A stretch of DNA of 8,780 bases from Candidatus Zixiibacteriota bacterium (lineage in GTDB: Bacteria; Zixibacteria; MSB-5A5; CAIYYT01), in the NCBI GenBank assembly GCA_963205155.1, contig CAUJJY010000392.1, forward strand, positions 1 through 8,780, given 5' to 3'. Position numbers and translations under genes: made by a program. Shown piece after piece: positions 1-6,282 of the stretch. Within the stretch, counting starts at the first letter, position 1. Each line of letters opens with the position of its first letter. The notes under the pieces were generated by a model. That model made no database searches. It saw only the letters and a program-made list of their open reading frames with translations, and was not told the DNA's origin.

Positions 1-618
1 CAGGTTGCCGGTATGCCCCATTGTGAGCAAATCGGCGCCATCATACTGGATTTTGATCTGCCGATAGTCGGCTCCCGGCTTCACAACAAAGTCATACTCC
101 AACCTTCCATCGCTGGTTGAATAGTACTTCAAGTCGATCTGTGGGTACACTTCGTAGAAAACAACGGAAGAATAGCTCGGCACATTGGTGCGCCATTTTT
201 CCGGGTCGTTTCCAATGAAGAAGTTTGATTTGCAGCTCAGTTCGTTTAGCTCGGTGACATTCGCCGAGCGGTTGCTTCCCACAATTGTCGTCCTGACGGA
301 AATCTGCTCAACGGTGTCCCGTTCAGCATCCGGAGAATTACGGAATTTGCGCTTTTGTCGGCTTAACTCGTCGTTTGTTCCGGACGTGCCCACACGAACG
401 AATTGATAGAATGTTCCTTCCGTTGTTAGCCAGACTATCATTCCCCTGCAATTTGCTTTGAAAAGGACGCGGCTATCCCATTGCCCGACATTCTTCGTAA
501 AGTACACGGGCTGCGCGTTCATTCGCGACTCGGAATCCCCTTGAGCTCGAGCGCAGTTTGGAGTCAACGAGGTGAGAAGTAATGAGAGCAGTAGACTTGA
601 GAGTATCGAACGCAACAT
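1..618 (-). CDS. Secreted SBBP-repeat-type protein, N-terminal part (DUF7948-like), cut by the window edge
   Basis: This open frame starts at ATG 618 and runs off the left edge, giving 206 visible residues. Residues 1 to about 28 form a signal peptide (MLRSILSSLLLSLLLTSL, then a small-residue ARAQ cleavage region). The mature part begins with YFTKNVGQWDSRVLFKA, and later has NFFIGNDPEKWRTNVPSY, YPQIDLKYYS and LEYDFVVKPGADYRQIKI. From family knowledge, this series of motifs is the N-terminal domain that precedes SBBP beta-propeller repeats in large exported bacterial proteins. The propeller and any C-terminal tag would lie outside the window. A GGGAGA ribosome site sits 8 bases upstream of the start. 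The gene follows the small dockerin gene but is separated from it by a strong terminator, so it probably has its own promoter in 619-715. The domain assignment is from remembered motifs; the molecular role is unknown. Confidence 0.8.
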   Translation of the reverse strand, partial: MLRSILSSLLLSLLLTSLTPNCARAQGDSESRMNAQPVYFTKNVGQWDSRVLFKANCRGMIVWLTTEGTFYQFVRVGTSGTNDELSRQKRKFRNSPDAERDTVEQISVRTTIVGSNRSANVTELNELSCKSNFFIGNDPEKWRTNVPSYSSVVFYEVYPQIDLKYYSTSDGRLEYDFVVKPGADYRQIKIQYDGADLLTMGHTGNL

Positions 619-626
619 AATGAGTG

Positions 627-632
627 TCTCCC
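627..632 (-). promoter_or_regulatory. Ribosome binding site for the SBBP-type gene
   Basis: The minus strand reads GGGAGA followed by eight bases and ATG at 618. It supports 618 as the start, and the encoded N-terminus is a good signal peptide. Confidence 0.6.
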
Positions 633-654
633 ATCGGCTTTCTTAACAATCAAG

Positions 655-673
655 TTCGCGAAAGCGTCGCGAA
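655..673. repeat. Inverted repeat TTCGCGA-5-TCGCGAA in the SBBP gene leader
   Basis: The sequence contains TTCGCGA (655-661), a five-base spacer and TCGCGAA (667-673), a perfect 7-bp dyad. It lies between the upstream terminator and the start at 618, where an operator or a leader hairpin could sit. A related shorter dyad (CGCGA-2-TCGCG) lies at 2981-2992 in the leader of the S74 gene. The function is unknown. Confidence 0.4.
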
Positions 674-715
674 TAGCCAACAGTTAAACATCGTTGTTTG
701 AACTCGGCCGGCAAT

Positions 716-741
716 AAAAAAGGAGACTTGCGTCTCCTTTT
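716..741 (-). terminator. Intrinsic terminator after the small dockerin gene
   Basis: A perfect 10-bp stem (718-727 paired with 732-741) encloses a four-base loop that reads GCAA, a GNRA tetraloop, on the minus strand. The stem core is GGAGAC/GTCTCC, and six T residues end the minus-strand structure (716-721). It begins about 30 bases after the stop at 770 and would end the S74/dockerin operon. Confidence 0.85.
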
Positions 742-769
742 GGGGAATACCGTTGTGGTTGAAATCGGT

Positions 770-1234
770 TTACGGACAGCTCGAGCACGGTGCTGGGCCA
801 CCGCCGAAGATGTAGTTGATCATATAGACTGCGTCGGAGATCGTGATACTTCCGCTGCAATCGGCATCACCGGAGAGAAGCGGATTTGGCGCCGGACCTC
901 CTGCAAAGATGTAGTTAATTAAGTACACGGCATCGGAGATTGTGATCGTGCCGCTGCCGTCAGCGTCGCCACAAAGGTAGGCAACGGCGCTGAAATCCTG
1001 TTGAAAGCCCTGAATGAGACGATAATTCGTCGACGCTCCTATACCGGCAGCAGTCTGGCCGACCGTGCTTGACAGCTTGTAGCTGGTGGAGGAGCCGTCG
1101 GTCGTGCCGCCGCCGGCGATGACTTGCCACTTGATCTGTTCGCCGGCTTTAGCTTCGTTGCCTTCGGAAGTCACTGTCGACGTCGTCAGAAACATAGTCA
1201 GAAGAAGAACAGCGATCATGGTTAGTTTTTTCAT
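770..1234 (-). CDS. Small secreted protein with a four-cysteine dockerin-like C-terminus
   Basis: The product is 154 residues long. Residues 1-23 are a signal peptide (MKKLTMIAVLLLTMFLTTS). Residues 36-81 carry a glycine-rich motif (QVIAGGGTT, then STVGQTAAG, then TNYRLIQGF), which I remember as common in exported proteins of FCB-type and Chloroflexi genomes; its function is not known to me. Residues 88-154 form a dockerin-like module with two calcium-loop repeats: DADGSGTITISD at 90-101 and DADCSGSITISD at 123-134, each followed by AVY(L/M)INYIF. Cysteines are at 88, 126, 150 and 153, with a CxxC-type end. The start at 1234 has an AGAGGAC ribosome site overlapping the stop of the S74 gene, so the two genes are probably co-transcribed and translationally coupled. 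It could be an accessory subunit of the S74 fibre or a minimal tagged surface protein; that is inference. Confidence 0.85.
   Translation of the reverse strand: MKKLTMIAVLLLTMFLTTSTVTSEGNEAKAGEQIKWQVIAGGGTTDGSSTSYKLSSTVGQTAAGIGASTNYRLIQGFQQDFSAVAYLCGDADGSGTITISDAVYLINYIFAGGPAPNPLLSGDADCSGSITISDAVYMINYIFGGGPAPCSSCP
807..841. repeat. 35-bp exact repeat, copy 1 (second calcium loop of the dockerin module)
   Basis: These 35 bases are identical to 3349-3383 in the FG-GAP protein gene. Both encode the SDAVYMINYIF helix of the second half of the dockerin-like module. Identity includes wobble positions, unlike other copies of the module, such as 7549-7583, which encode nearly the same residues with different codons. 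Confidence 0.85.
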
Positions 1235-1240
1235 GGCGAT

Positions 1241-1247
1241 GTCCTCT
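1241..1247 (-). promoter_or_regulatory. Ribosome binding site overlapping the S74 gene stop
   Basis: The minus strand reads AGAGGAC six bases before ATG 1234. Its first base is also the last base of the TAA stop (1247-1249) of the upstream gene, an arrangement consistent with translational coupling. Confidence 0.65.
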
Positions 1248-2899
1248 TATCGTCCAGCACTTGGCTGATTAGCGCTATGCTTGGTCGTCTTTTCCAGCGC
1301 TTCCAAACGCGCAGTCAGTTTCTCGTTCTGCAACTTCAACTCCTTGATCGCCTCAATCAGCAGCGGTGTCAGGCGGCTGTAGTCGACGGTGTAGAAGCCG
1401 TCCGGCTGGCAGGTGACGGCTTCGGGAAGGACTTCCATGACATGCTGTGCTACGACACCCACCTGCCGTTCATGACTGAAGCGGTAGTCGGGAAATTCAT
1501 CGGTTCGCCATGAGTAACGCACACCGCTTAAGCGATCTACTTTGATCAACGCATTTTCGATTGGCTCGATGTCTTTCTTAAAAGCGCCATCGGAGCAGGC
1601 ACCGATGGTGCCGGTGTAGCAGATATTGCCGACGACGTGGAGTGCCTGGGATGGGGCATCCGTTCCGATACCGACGCGAGCGGTTAGCATGTTGCTGTAA
1701 AGAGAAATTGGTGGTGTCACTGTTGGACCGCCTCCCGGTCCGACGACTTCGATTCTGCTTTCAGTTGTCGAGGAGTAGCACCGGACCACCGGGCCAGTGG
1801 CTTTCAGCGCGGTTCCCGGACCCAAAAGCAGCTCACCGGCACCCATTGCCGATGAGAGACTAACTAATTGAGAGTTGGGACCGCCCAATGACGAGGCGTG
1901 CATGGCAAGTGTCGCCGAATTCGTTGATCCGAACACAGTGGCCATATCGAGGAGTACGCTGGGAGTTTCAGTCTGCGGATTATAGAGTTTCATCGAAAAT
2001 CCCGGGATGAAGGGACTCGGTTCGACGCCCATTACCTGTCCCGCTTGATTGAAGAAGCTCATACTGGGACCGGAGGCGCTCGTCGCATCTAAATTGAACA
2101 GCACTCCCGGAGGCTCTGGTTGCGGGTCAAACATCACCAAGGATCCGCCTCGCGTGGTATTGCCGCTAAGTTGGAGCACCGGACCTCCGGGCGCCTTGCC
2201 CCGATGTGCACTGTACATGATGATGTTGCCGCCATCGGCAGGATTCGCTTGCAAGTGCATCATTATGCCGGGTGGCTCCGGTTGCGGATCAAAAAAGTAG
2301 ATCTCCGGACCCTGGGTAGCAGATGTGCGCATTTCAAACATCTTTCCAGGAGGTTCCGGCTGTGGGTCGAACATCTTGAACGCGGCAGCCTGATAGGCTC
2401 GGCTGGTCGGATCAAGCTCAAGTTCGAACGAGATTCCGGTACTTCCGGTTGACTTTTTCAGTTCGAGTGTACCCTCGCCGGTTTCCACGTCTCCACTCAC
2501 GCTCCCGGCAACTACGGCAAATGGCGCACTGCTTAGTTGTGTTCGCGGTACGATTTCGGCATCGGAACCGACTTTGACACCGAGGTAGCGGGTGACTTCT
2601 CCTGTTCCAACAAAGAGGCCTTCGGGAAATGCGACGGTTGAGCCGAGTAGATATGTAAACAATCCGTCTGTCACACGAACAGTCTGCGGCCCGGAGGTCC
2701 AGAGCGGAACGCCAAGTGCATTATAGATGGTGAATATCATCGAATAATTAGCGTTCGGCACCGGATCACCGGAAGCTGTGGTAAGTCTTCCCTGATAGTT
2801 GATGACATTGGGAGCGTCTGCCAGCAATGGCAAGGTGCCGAAAAGGAGAATCCCAATCGCACAGATTGTGATGACCATAAGCGTTCGACAGTAAGACAT
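1247..2899 (-). CDS. Secreted fibre-like protein with FDPQPEPPG repeats and a C-terminal peptidase S74 chaperone
   Basis: I place the start at ATG 2899, giving 550 residues. An AGGAGGT site lies just upstream, and residues 5-27 then form a signal peptide (LMVITICAIGILLFGTLPLL). The frame stays open up to 3019, but that extension would bury the signal sequence. Residues 31-132 (NVINYQGRLT, VTDGLFTYLLGS, YLGVKVGSDAEIVPRTQLSS, PFAVVAG) match a domain I recall at the N-terminus of many exported fibre-like proteins. Residues about 150-360 are a repeat region with FDPQPEPPG at 177, 203 and 257 and weaker units between. Residues 407-424 (ARVGIGTDAPSQALHVVG) are a tail-fibre-type junction. Residues 436-515 are a peptidase S74 domain: SDGAFKKDIEPI, VGVVAQHVMEVLPEAV, YTVDYSRLTPLLIEAI. 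A leucine-rich coiled coil (512-538) follows. S74 domains of phage tailspikes trimerise and cut themselves off; here cleavage before Ser436 is inferred. The likely role is a trimeric surface fibre; its ligand is unknown. Confidence 0.85.
   Translation of the reverse strand: MSYCRTLMVITICAIGILLFGTLPLLADAPNVINYQGRLTTASGDPVPNANYSMIFTIYNALGVPLWTSGPQTVRVTDGLFTYLLGSTVAFPEGLFVGTGEVTRYLGVKVGSDAEIVPRTQLSSAPFAVVAGSVSGDVETGEGTLELKKSTGSTGISFELELDPTSRAYQAAAFKMFDPQPEPPGKMFEMRTSATQGPEIYFFDPQPEPPGIMMHLQANPADGGNIIMYSAHRGKAPGGPVLQLSGNTTRGGSLVMFDPQPEPPGVLFNLDATSASGPSMSFFNQAGQVMGVEPSPFIPGFSMKLYNPQTETPSVLLDMATVFGSTNSATLAMHASSLGGPNSQLVSLSSAMGAGELLLGPGTALKATGPVVRCYSSTTESRIEVVGPGGGPTVTPPISLYSNMLTARVGIGTDAPSQALHVVGNICYTGTIGACSDGAFKKDIEPIENALIKVDRLSGVRYSWRTDEFPDYRFSHERQVGVVAQHVMEVLPEAVTCQPDGFYTVDYSRLTPLLIEAIKELKLQNEKLTARLEALEKTTKHSANQPSAGR
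2105..2371 (-). repeat. Protein-coding repeats with FDPQPEPPG core, period about 26 residues
   Basis: Exact FDPQPEPPG cores are encoded at 2345-2371, 2267-2293 and 2105-2131 (residues 177, 203 and 257). A degenerate copy, YNPQTETPS, is encoded at 1958-1984 (residue 306). Aromatic or methionine-rich positions at about residues 229 and 283 keep the spacing near 26 (177, 203, 229, 257, 283, 306), so weaker units fill the gaps. The three exact cores differ at several wobble positions, so the peptide rather than the DNA appears conserved. The period would suit one coil of a beta-solenoid, which is inference. Confidence 0.8.
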
Positions 2900-2904
2900 A
2901 CGAT

Positions 2905-2911
2905 ACCTCCT
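2905..2911 (-). promoter_or_regulatory. Strong ribosome binding site deciding the S74 gene start
   Basis: The minus strand reads AGGAGGT, five bases before ATG 2899. It is a near-perfect Shine-Dalgarno sequence and rules in favour of 2899 over the open-frame extension to 3019. Confidence 0.8.
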
Positions 2912-3256
2912 GCTGAATTGGACTATTAGAGTCAGTAATGAGAGTTCGTGGGACGATGGTTTTATTTTTCGCACGGACATCGCGAAATCGCGGCTGCTCA
3001 TTAAAGTACGAGAAAGCACGAGACAAATCTCGAAAAGAAGACGGGACAGTATGATAATTCATTTCTTTAGTGTGCATCCGCGAATTGAGGAGCAATGGTG
3101 ACGGTTATCGCAGGAATTTTCGGGATGACAATAACTAATGTCGATGTTTTTGTCCGATTGTCAAGAGCAAACTTGCCTGTTTTGTCCTGATTTGTGTTCG
3201 GCGTGACTTGGCAGGTACCAACCAGATTAGGTCGCCAAATCATCAGCGCAGAAGAC
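2912..3256. other. Gene-less interval and probable long leader of the S74 operon
   Basis: I see no convincing gene here on either strand. It lies between the S74 start and the terminator of the upstream FG-GAP gene, so it should hold the S74 operon promoter. Visible elements are a dyad CGCGA-2-TCGCG (2981-2992), a dyad CGAGA-4-TCTCG (3019-3032), a direct repeat ACGAGA (3008-3013 and 3018-3023, ten bases apart), and a perfect TTGACA hexamer on the minus strand at 3159-3164 without a good -10 box at normal spacing. If transcription starts there, the leader would exceed 200 bases. No riboswitch family is recognisable to me. Confidence 0.45.
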
Positions 3257-3285
3257 AAAGAGGCGGTTGCGAAAACCGCCTCTTT
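3257..3285 (-). terminator. Intrinsic terminator after the FG-GAP/dockerin gene
   Basis: A perfect 12-bp stem (3257-3268 with 3274-3285) encloses a five-base loop. The stem is rich in G and C in the middle (GAGGCGG) and has an AAA/TTT base, followed on the minus strand by a T-rich tail (TTTGTCTTC). It begins about 30 bases after the stop at 3315 and has an A-tract on the other side too. Confidence 0.8.
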
Positions 3286-3314
3286 AGGTCATTGAATACT
3301 TAGTTTGTGTTCTA

Positions 3315-5315
3315 TCAGCAAGTCGCGCAAGGCGCCGGACCACCAGCAAAGATGTAGTTGATCATATAGACTGCGTCGGAGATTGTGACGGTGCCACTGC
3401 AGTCGGCATCACCGGCAGGCAACGGCATTGGGGAAGGTCCTCCGGAAAAGATGTAACTGATCAGATACACTGCGTCGGAGATTGTCACCGTAGTCGAGCC
3501 ATCGGCGTCACCGCAGATGTAGTCGCAGACATCGCCGATTCCATCTTCGTCAGTGTCGAGCTGATTAGGATTGGCATTGTCGGGGCAGTTGTCGCACAAG
3601 TCGCCGTAGTTGTCATTGTCGGCGTCCTCTTGCCCGCTGTTGGCGATAAGCGGACAGTTGTCCACTGCGGCACAGACACCGTCGCTATCGACATCATTGA
3701 GCGGATCGTTGGGACAGGCATCGCAAGCATCGCCAATGCCGTCGCCGTCGGTGTCGAGCTGTGAGACGTTAGCGAAGTCGGGGCAATTGTCGCAGTTGCT
3801 GCCGATGGCATCGCCATCCGGATCGGTTGCCTCACACTCGTCAATAGTCAGGAACTGATCGGCTGGGACATTCGTAAGGATACGGGTGACGCCAGAGGGC
3901 CAGGTAGAAACAATCGAATCAACGATCGTGGCATCACCCAATCCAAACCAAGCATCCTCGCCATTTTGCACGCAGTAGCCGGCCTGGCTGGTCACTTCGC
4001 GCATTTGCCAGCGCGGAATCCCGCCGATGGTCGCTTTGATCTTGACACGCACACCGATTCCGGAGCGATTGCTGCGGGAGCCGACAAAGTTCATTGCGAG
4101 GAAGTGATTAGCATTGCCGCTGTTAAGGTACAATGCGTTGTTTTCGATCTCGCCGAAGCATTTTGCCAAGGCAAGGTCGAGGTCGCCATCTTGATCGATA
4201 TCACCAAAGGCGCAACCGTAGGTCCAGCCCAAGTCCGAGCCGGCGGGATCACCGGTATCCTGCGTGAATGTACCGTCGCCATTGTTGTAATACAGGAAGT
4301 TGTTGACCGCACCAGCCGCGAAGGAGTTGCAGACATACAGGTCGAGATCGCCATCATTGTCGATGTCGACGAAGGTACTGCCGACGCCGAAACCTCCGGA
4401 CGTGACTATCGGTCCTGTGGTGATTTTGGTGAACGTGCCGTCACCGTTATTCTGGAACAAGTCGTCGTTCTGTCCGCCTCCGTTAGAAACGAAGAGATCA
4501 AGGTCGAGATCATTGTCGTAGTCACCCCAGCTGGCGCCGAATGACTCATCAAGCTCGGTTACGAAGCTGCCAACGGTTACCGAGGTGAAGGTACCGTTGC
4601 CTTCGTTGCGGTAATAGTTGTTCTTCTGGTTGCCTTCGTTGGCGACATAGATGTCGAGATCGCCATCATTGTCGGCATCTCCCCAGGCGCCGATGCGGGA
4701 TTTGAAACCATCAGTCGATTGTGAGCCGGTGAGAATCTTGGTGAAAGTGCCGTCGCCGTTATTGTGGAAGAGCGGATTCTGCAGCGGTGTAAAGCTGTTG
4801 CAGACGTACAAATCGAGATAACCATCCTCGTCATAGTCGGCCCAGCTTCCGGTTTCGGAATAGGTCCCGCCGGTGGCGACGGGTCCCGCAGTTATGCGAG
4901 TCCAGCTTCCATCACCATCATTGCTATACAGGTAGTTGACTTTGTTCCACCAGGTCGCGACGAAGCAATCTTCATCACCATCATTGTCATAATCACCAAA
5001 CGTCGCGCCGTCAAAGGAAGATATCGTTTCCGTGATGGTATCGCCGACGATCTTGGTGAAGTTACCGATGCCGTCGTTCCGGTAAAGGTAGTTTTTGGCA
5101 CCGGCCTGCGGGCCGTTGGTGATAAACAAGTCCAGGTCGCCGTCGTTATCGTAATCGACGAAATTGGCGCTGCGCGAATCGCCGCCGTCGGTGACAACCG
5201 GCCCGGATATGACCGGAACGAATCCCGCCGAAGCGGGAGTAACTGCAAGCGCCAGCAGCACGATAACTGCGCACATCATCGGCAGCAGTTGGTTCACAAT
5301 AGTTTTTCTTCTCAT
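3315..5315 (-). CDS. Large secreted FG-GAP/ASPIC-UnbV/thrombospondin-3 protein with dockerin-like C-terminus
   Basis: The product is 666 residues long. Residues 1-30 are a signal peptide ending TPASA. Residues about 31-400 carry seven FG-GAP/VCBS calcium loops of the form DxDxDGDxD (starting at 54, 108, 160, 213, 265, 317 and 372), spaced 52-55 residues apart, which fits a seven-bladed integrin-like propeller. Loop 3 has DGY and loop 5 has DLD in place of DGD. Residues about 403-493 match an ASPIC/UnbV domain: RSGIGVRVKIKA, REVTSQAGYCVQNG, FGLGDA, STWPSGVTRIL. Residues 497-598 hold thrombospondin type 3 calcium repeats (DNCPD, DTDGDGIGDACD, DNCPL, DNCPDNANPNQLDTDEDG). Residues 601-666 form the dockerin-like module with cysteines at 601, 639, 663 and 666. 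The ATG at 5315 is preceded by AGAGGA. The protein should be extracellular, calcium-loaded and adhesive or scaffold-like; no catalytic motif is seen. It has its own terminator, and no terminator is evident between it and the regulator gene upstream. Confidence 0.9.
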   Translation of the reverse strand: MRRKTIVNQLLPMMCAVIVLLALAVTPASAGFVPVISGPVVTDGGDSRSANFVDYDNDGDLDLFITNGPQAGAKNYLYRNDGIGNFTKIVGDTITETISSFDGATFGDYDNDGDEDCFVATWWNKVNYLYSNDGDGSWTRITAGPVATGGTYSETGSWADYDEDGYLDLYVCNSFTPLQNPLFHNNGDGTFTKILTGSQSTDGFKSRIGAWGDADNDGDLDIYVANEGNQKNNYYRNEGNGTFTSVTVGSFVTELDESFGASWGDYDNDLDLDLFVSNGGGQNDDLFQNNGDGTFTKITTGPIVTSGGFGVGSTFVDIDNDGDLDLYVCNSFAAGAVNNFLYYNNGDGTFTQDTGDPAGSDLGWTYGCAFGDIDQDGDLDLALAKCFGEIENNALYLNSGNANHFLAMNFVGSRSNRSGIGVRVKIKATIGGIPRWQMREVTSQAGYCVQNGEDAWFGLGDATIVDSIVSTWPSGVTRILTNVPADQFLTIDECEATDPDGDAIGSNCDNCPDFANVSQLDTDGDGIGDACDACPNDPLNDVDSDGVCAAVDNCPLIANSGQEDADNDNYGDLCDNCPDNANPNQLDTDEDGIGDVCDYICGDADGSTTVTISDAVYLISYIFSGGPSPMPLPAGDADCSGTVTISDAVYMINYIFAGGPAPCATC
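3349..3383. repeat. 35-bp exact repeat, copy 2 (second calcium loop of the dockerin module)
   Basis: This stretch is identical to 807-841 and encodes the same segment of the C-terminal module in the FG-GAP protein. Confidence 0.85.
3522..3827 (-). repeat. Thrombospondin type 3 calcium repeats within the FG-GAP protein
   Basis: Residues 497-598 contain repeated DNCPxxxNxxQxDxDxDGxGDxCD units with paired cysteines. In known proteins such units wrap around calcium ions and form a stiff rod; here they sit between the ASPIC domain and the C-terminal dockerin-like module and could act as a linker. Confidence 0.85.
4176..5156 (-). repeat. Seven FG-GAP/VCBS calcium-loop repeats
   Basis: Loops start at residues 54, 108, 160, 213, 265, 317 and 372. 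Most blades end in a variant of NNGDGTFT followed by a threonine- and glycine-rich strand. The regular 52-55 residue period and count of seven support a closed propeller. Confidence 0.9.
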
Positions 5316-5490
5316 GACATTCCTCTGTTAGTTCGGCGTTAATCCGACCCGACAACAATGTGAGGAGATTGGTCGGGGTGGTCCTCTGCGTGTAGATTAA
5401 CGAGGAATCGCTGATTTGGATACGGATTAGCCGTGAGTTGCCCTGATCGTGCAGTGAAGAGGACGAATGCTGCAGTAGAGTGCCAGGAGT
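5316..5490. other. Intergenic leader of the FG-GAP gene
   Basis: These 175 bases separate the response regulator stop from the FG-GAP start. AGAGGA at 5321-5326 (minus strand) is the ribosome site for 5315. I see no clear hairpin plus T-run after the regulator stop, so readthrough from the kinase/regulator operon is possible. A loose inverted repeat (ACCCGAC near 5347-5353 against GGTCGGGG near 5372-5379) is present. No confident promoter is recognised. Confidence 0.4.
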
Positions 5491-6279
5491 CTAGCGTCCG
5501 GAGAGGATCCGCACCACAGCGTCATGGTAGGTGCGGCTCGATTTCAGCTTCGTTCCATTGGCAAGGATAACGAAGTACTCGCCGCGAAAATGGGATTTGA
5601 GTTCTTTCACTTTTTCGATGTTCACGATCGTCGAGCGGTGAATCCGAACGAATTTAGCCGGATCGAGTTGCTGTTCCAGATGCGAGAGAGTTTCGCGAAT
5701 CAGGTGCGACTGTTTGCCGACGTGCAACTTGGCATAGTAGTCTTCAGCTTCAATCCAGTCGACTTCGGCGGCATCCACGAAATGGAGCCGGTCGCCGGTC
5801 TTGAGCGTGAAGCGGTTCAGGTAGCTGCTCCGAGTTGACATTGCCGCTACTGAACTCAAATCGGTATTCAACAACTCCACGAGGCGTTGAGAAATCTGCG
5901 CTACTTCCTGTTCGTTGAGACGCTTTTTAATTCTGGTGATGGTCGCAGCAAAGCGCACCGGATTGACCGGCTTGAGAATGTAATCAAGCGCATGTGCTTC
6001 AAAGGCGTCGATGGCGAATTTGTCGAAAGCGGTCACGAACACGACCAGCGGTAGTTTGTCTTCGCGAATGGCCTTCAGCACACCGAAGCCGTCGAGCTCC
6101 GGCATCTGGACATCAAGGAATACCAGGTCAGGATGGAGCTTCTTAATTGCCGATACCGCTTCTCTGCCGTTCTCACATTCGCCAACAATCTCGAATTGCT
6201 TGTCGGCGGCGAGCAACAGGCGAATACCGTCGCGGGCTAACGGTTCGTCATCAATGATCAGCGTGCGGATGGCAGTCAT
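5491..6279 (-). CDS. LytTR-family response regulator
   Basis: The product is 262 residues, the usual length for LytR/AlgR-type regulators. Residues 5-120 form a receiver domain: acidic pair D10/D11, phosphoacceptor D56 in LVFLDVQMPELDG, switch threonine T83 in FVTAFD, and lysine K103 in ILKPV. Residues about 155-258 form a LytTR DNA-binding domain: TGDRLHFVDAAEVDWIEAED, FVRIHRSTIVNIEKVKEL, and a final GEYFVILANGTKLKSSRTY. All key receiver residues are present, so it should be phosphorylated by the kinase encoded just upstream and then bind DNA as a dimer. The start is 3 bases after the kinase stop, so the two are coupled. Its targets are not known; nearby exported-protein genes are candidates, but I could not identify convincing paired LytTR sites in their leaders. 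Confidence 0.95.
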   Translation of the reverse strand: MTAIRTLIIDDEPLARDGIRLLLAADKQFEIVGECENGREAVSAIKKLHPDLVFLDVQMPELDGFGVLKAIREDKLPLVVFVTAFDKFAIDAFEAHALDYILKPVNPVRFAATITRIKKRLNEQEVAQISQRLVELLNTDLSSVAAMSTRSSYLNRFTLKTGDRLHFVDAAEVDWIEAEDYYAKLHVGKQSHLIRETLSHLEQQLDPAKFVRIHRSTIVNIEKVKELKSHFRGEYFVILANGTKLKSSRTYHDAVVRILSGR

Positions 6280-6282
6280 CGC

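Noticed and set aside
681..700. Possible paired LytTR sites (CAGTTAAAC and ATCGTTGTT) upstream of the SBBP gene
   Set aside because: The two GTT cores are 10 bases apart rather than the roughly 21-22 expected, and neither half matches the consensus fully.
2900..3019. N-terminal extension of the S74 protein to 3019
   Set aside because: A near-perfect AGGAGGT precedes ATG 2899 and a signal peptide begins there; the extension is polar and would bury it.
3095..3190. A 31-residue plus-strand frame (MVTVIAGIFGMTIT...) with GAGGAG in front
   Set aside because: The ribosome site is only two bases from the ATG, it opposes all other genes, and nothing else supports it.
3067..3258. A 63-codon minus-strand open frame in the gap upstream of the S74 gene
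   Set aside because: It starts with TTG inside the terminator stem, has no ribosome site at a useful distance and no recognisable motif.
3966..4544. Long plus-strand frame opposite the FG-GAP gene
   Set aside because: It is antisense to a gene with clear domains; its repetitive valine/isoleucine-rich sequence is what the reverse of DxDxDGD codons gives. The same applies to 4764-5342.
4176..5156. CRISPR-like periodic signal in the FG-GAP region
   Set aside because: The period is 52-55 codons and comes from protein repeats; the DNA copies are diverged and in frame.
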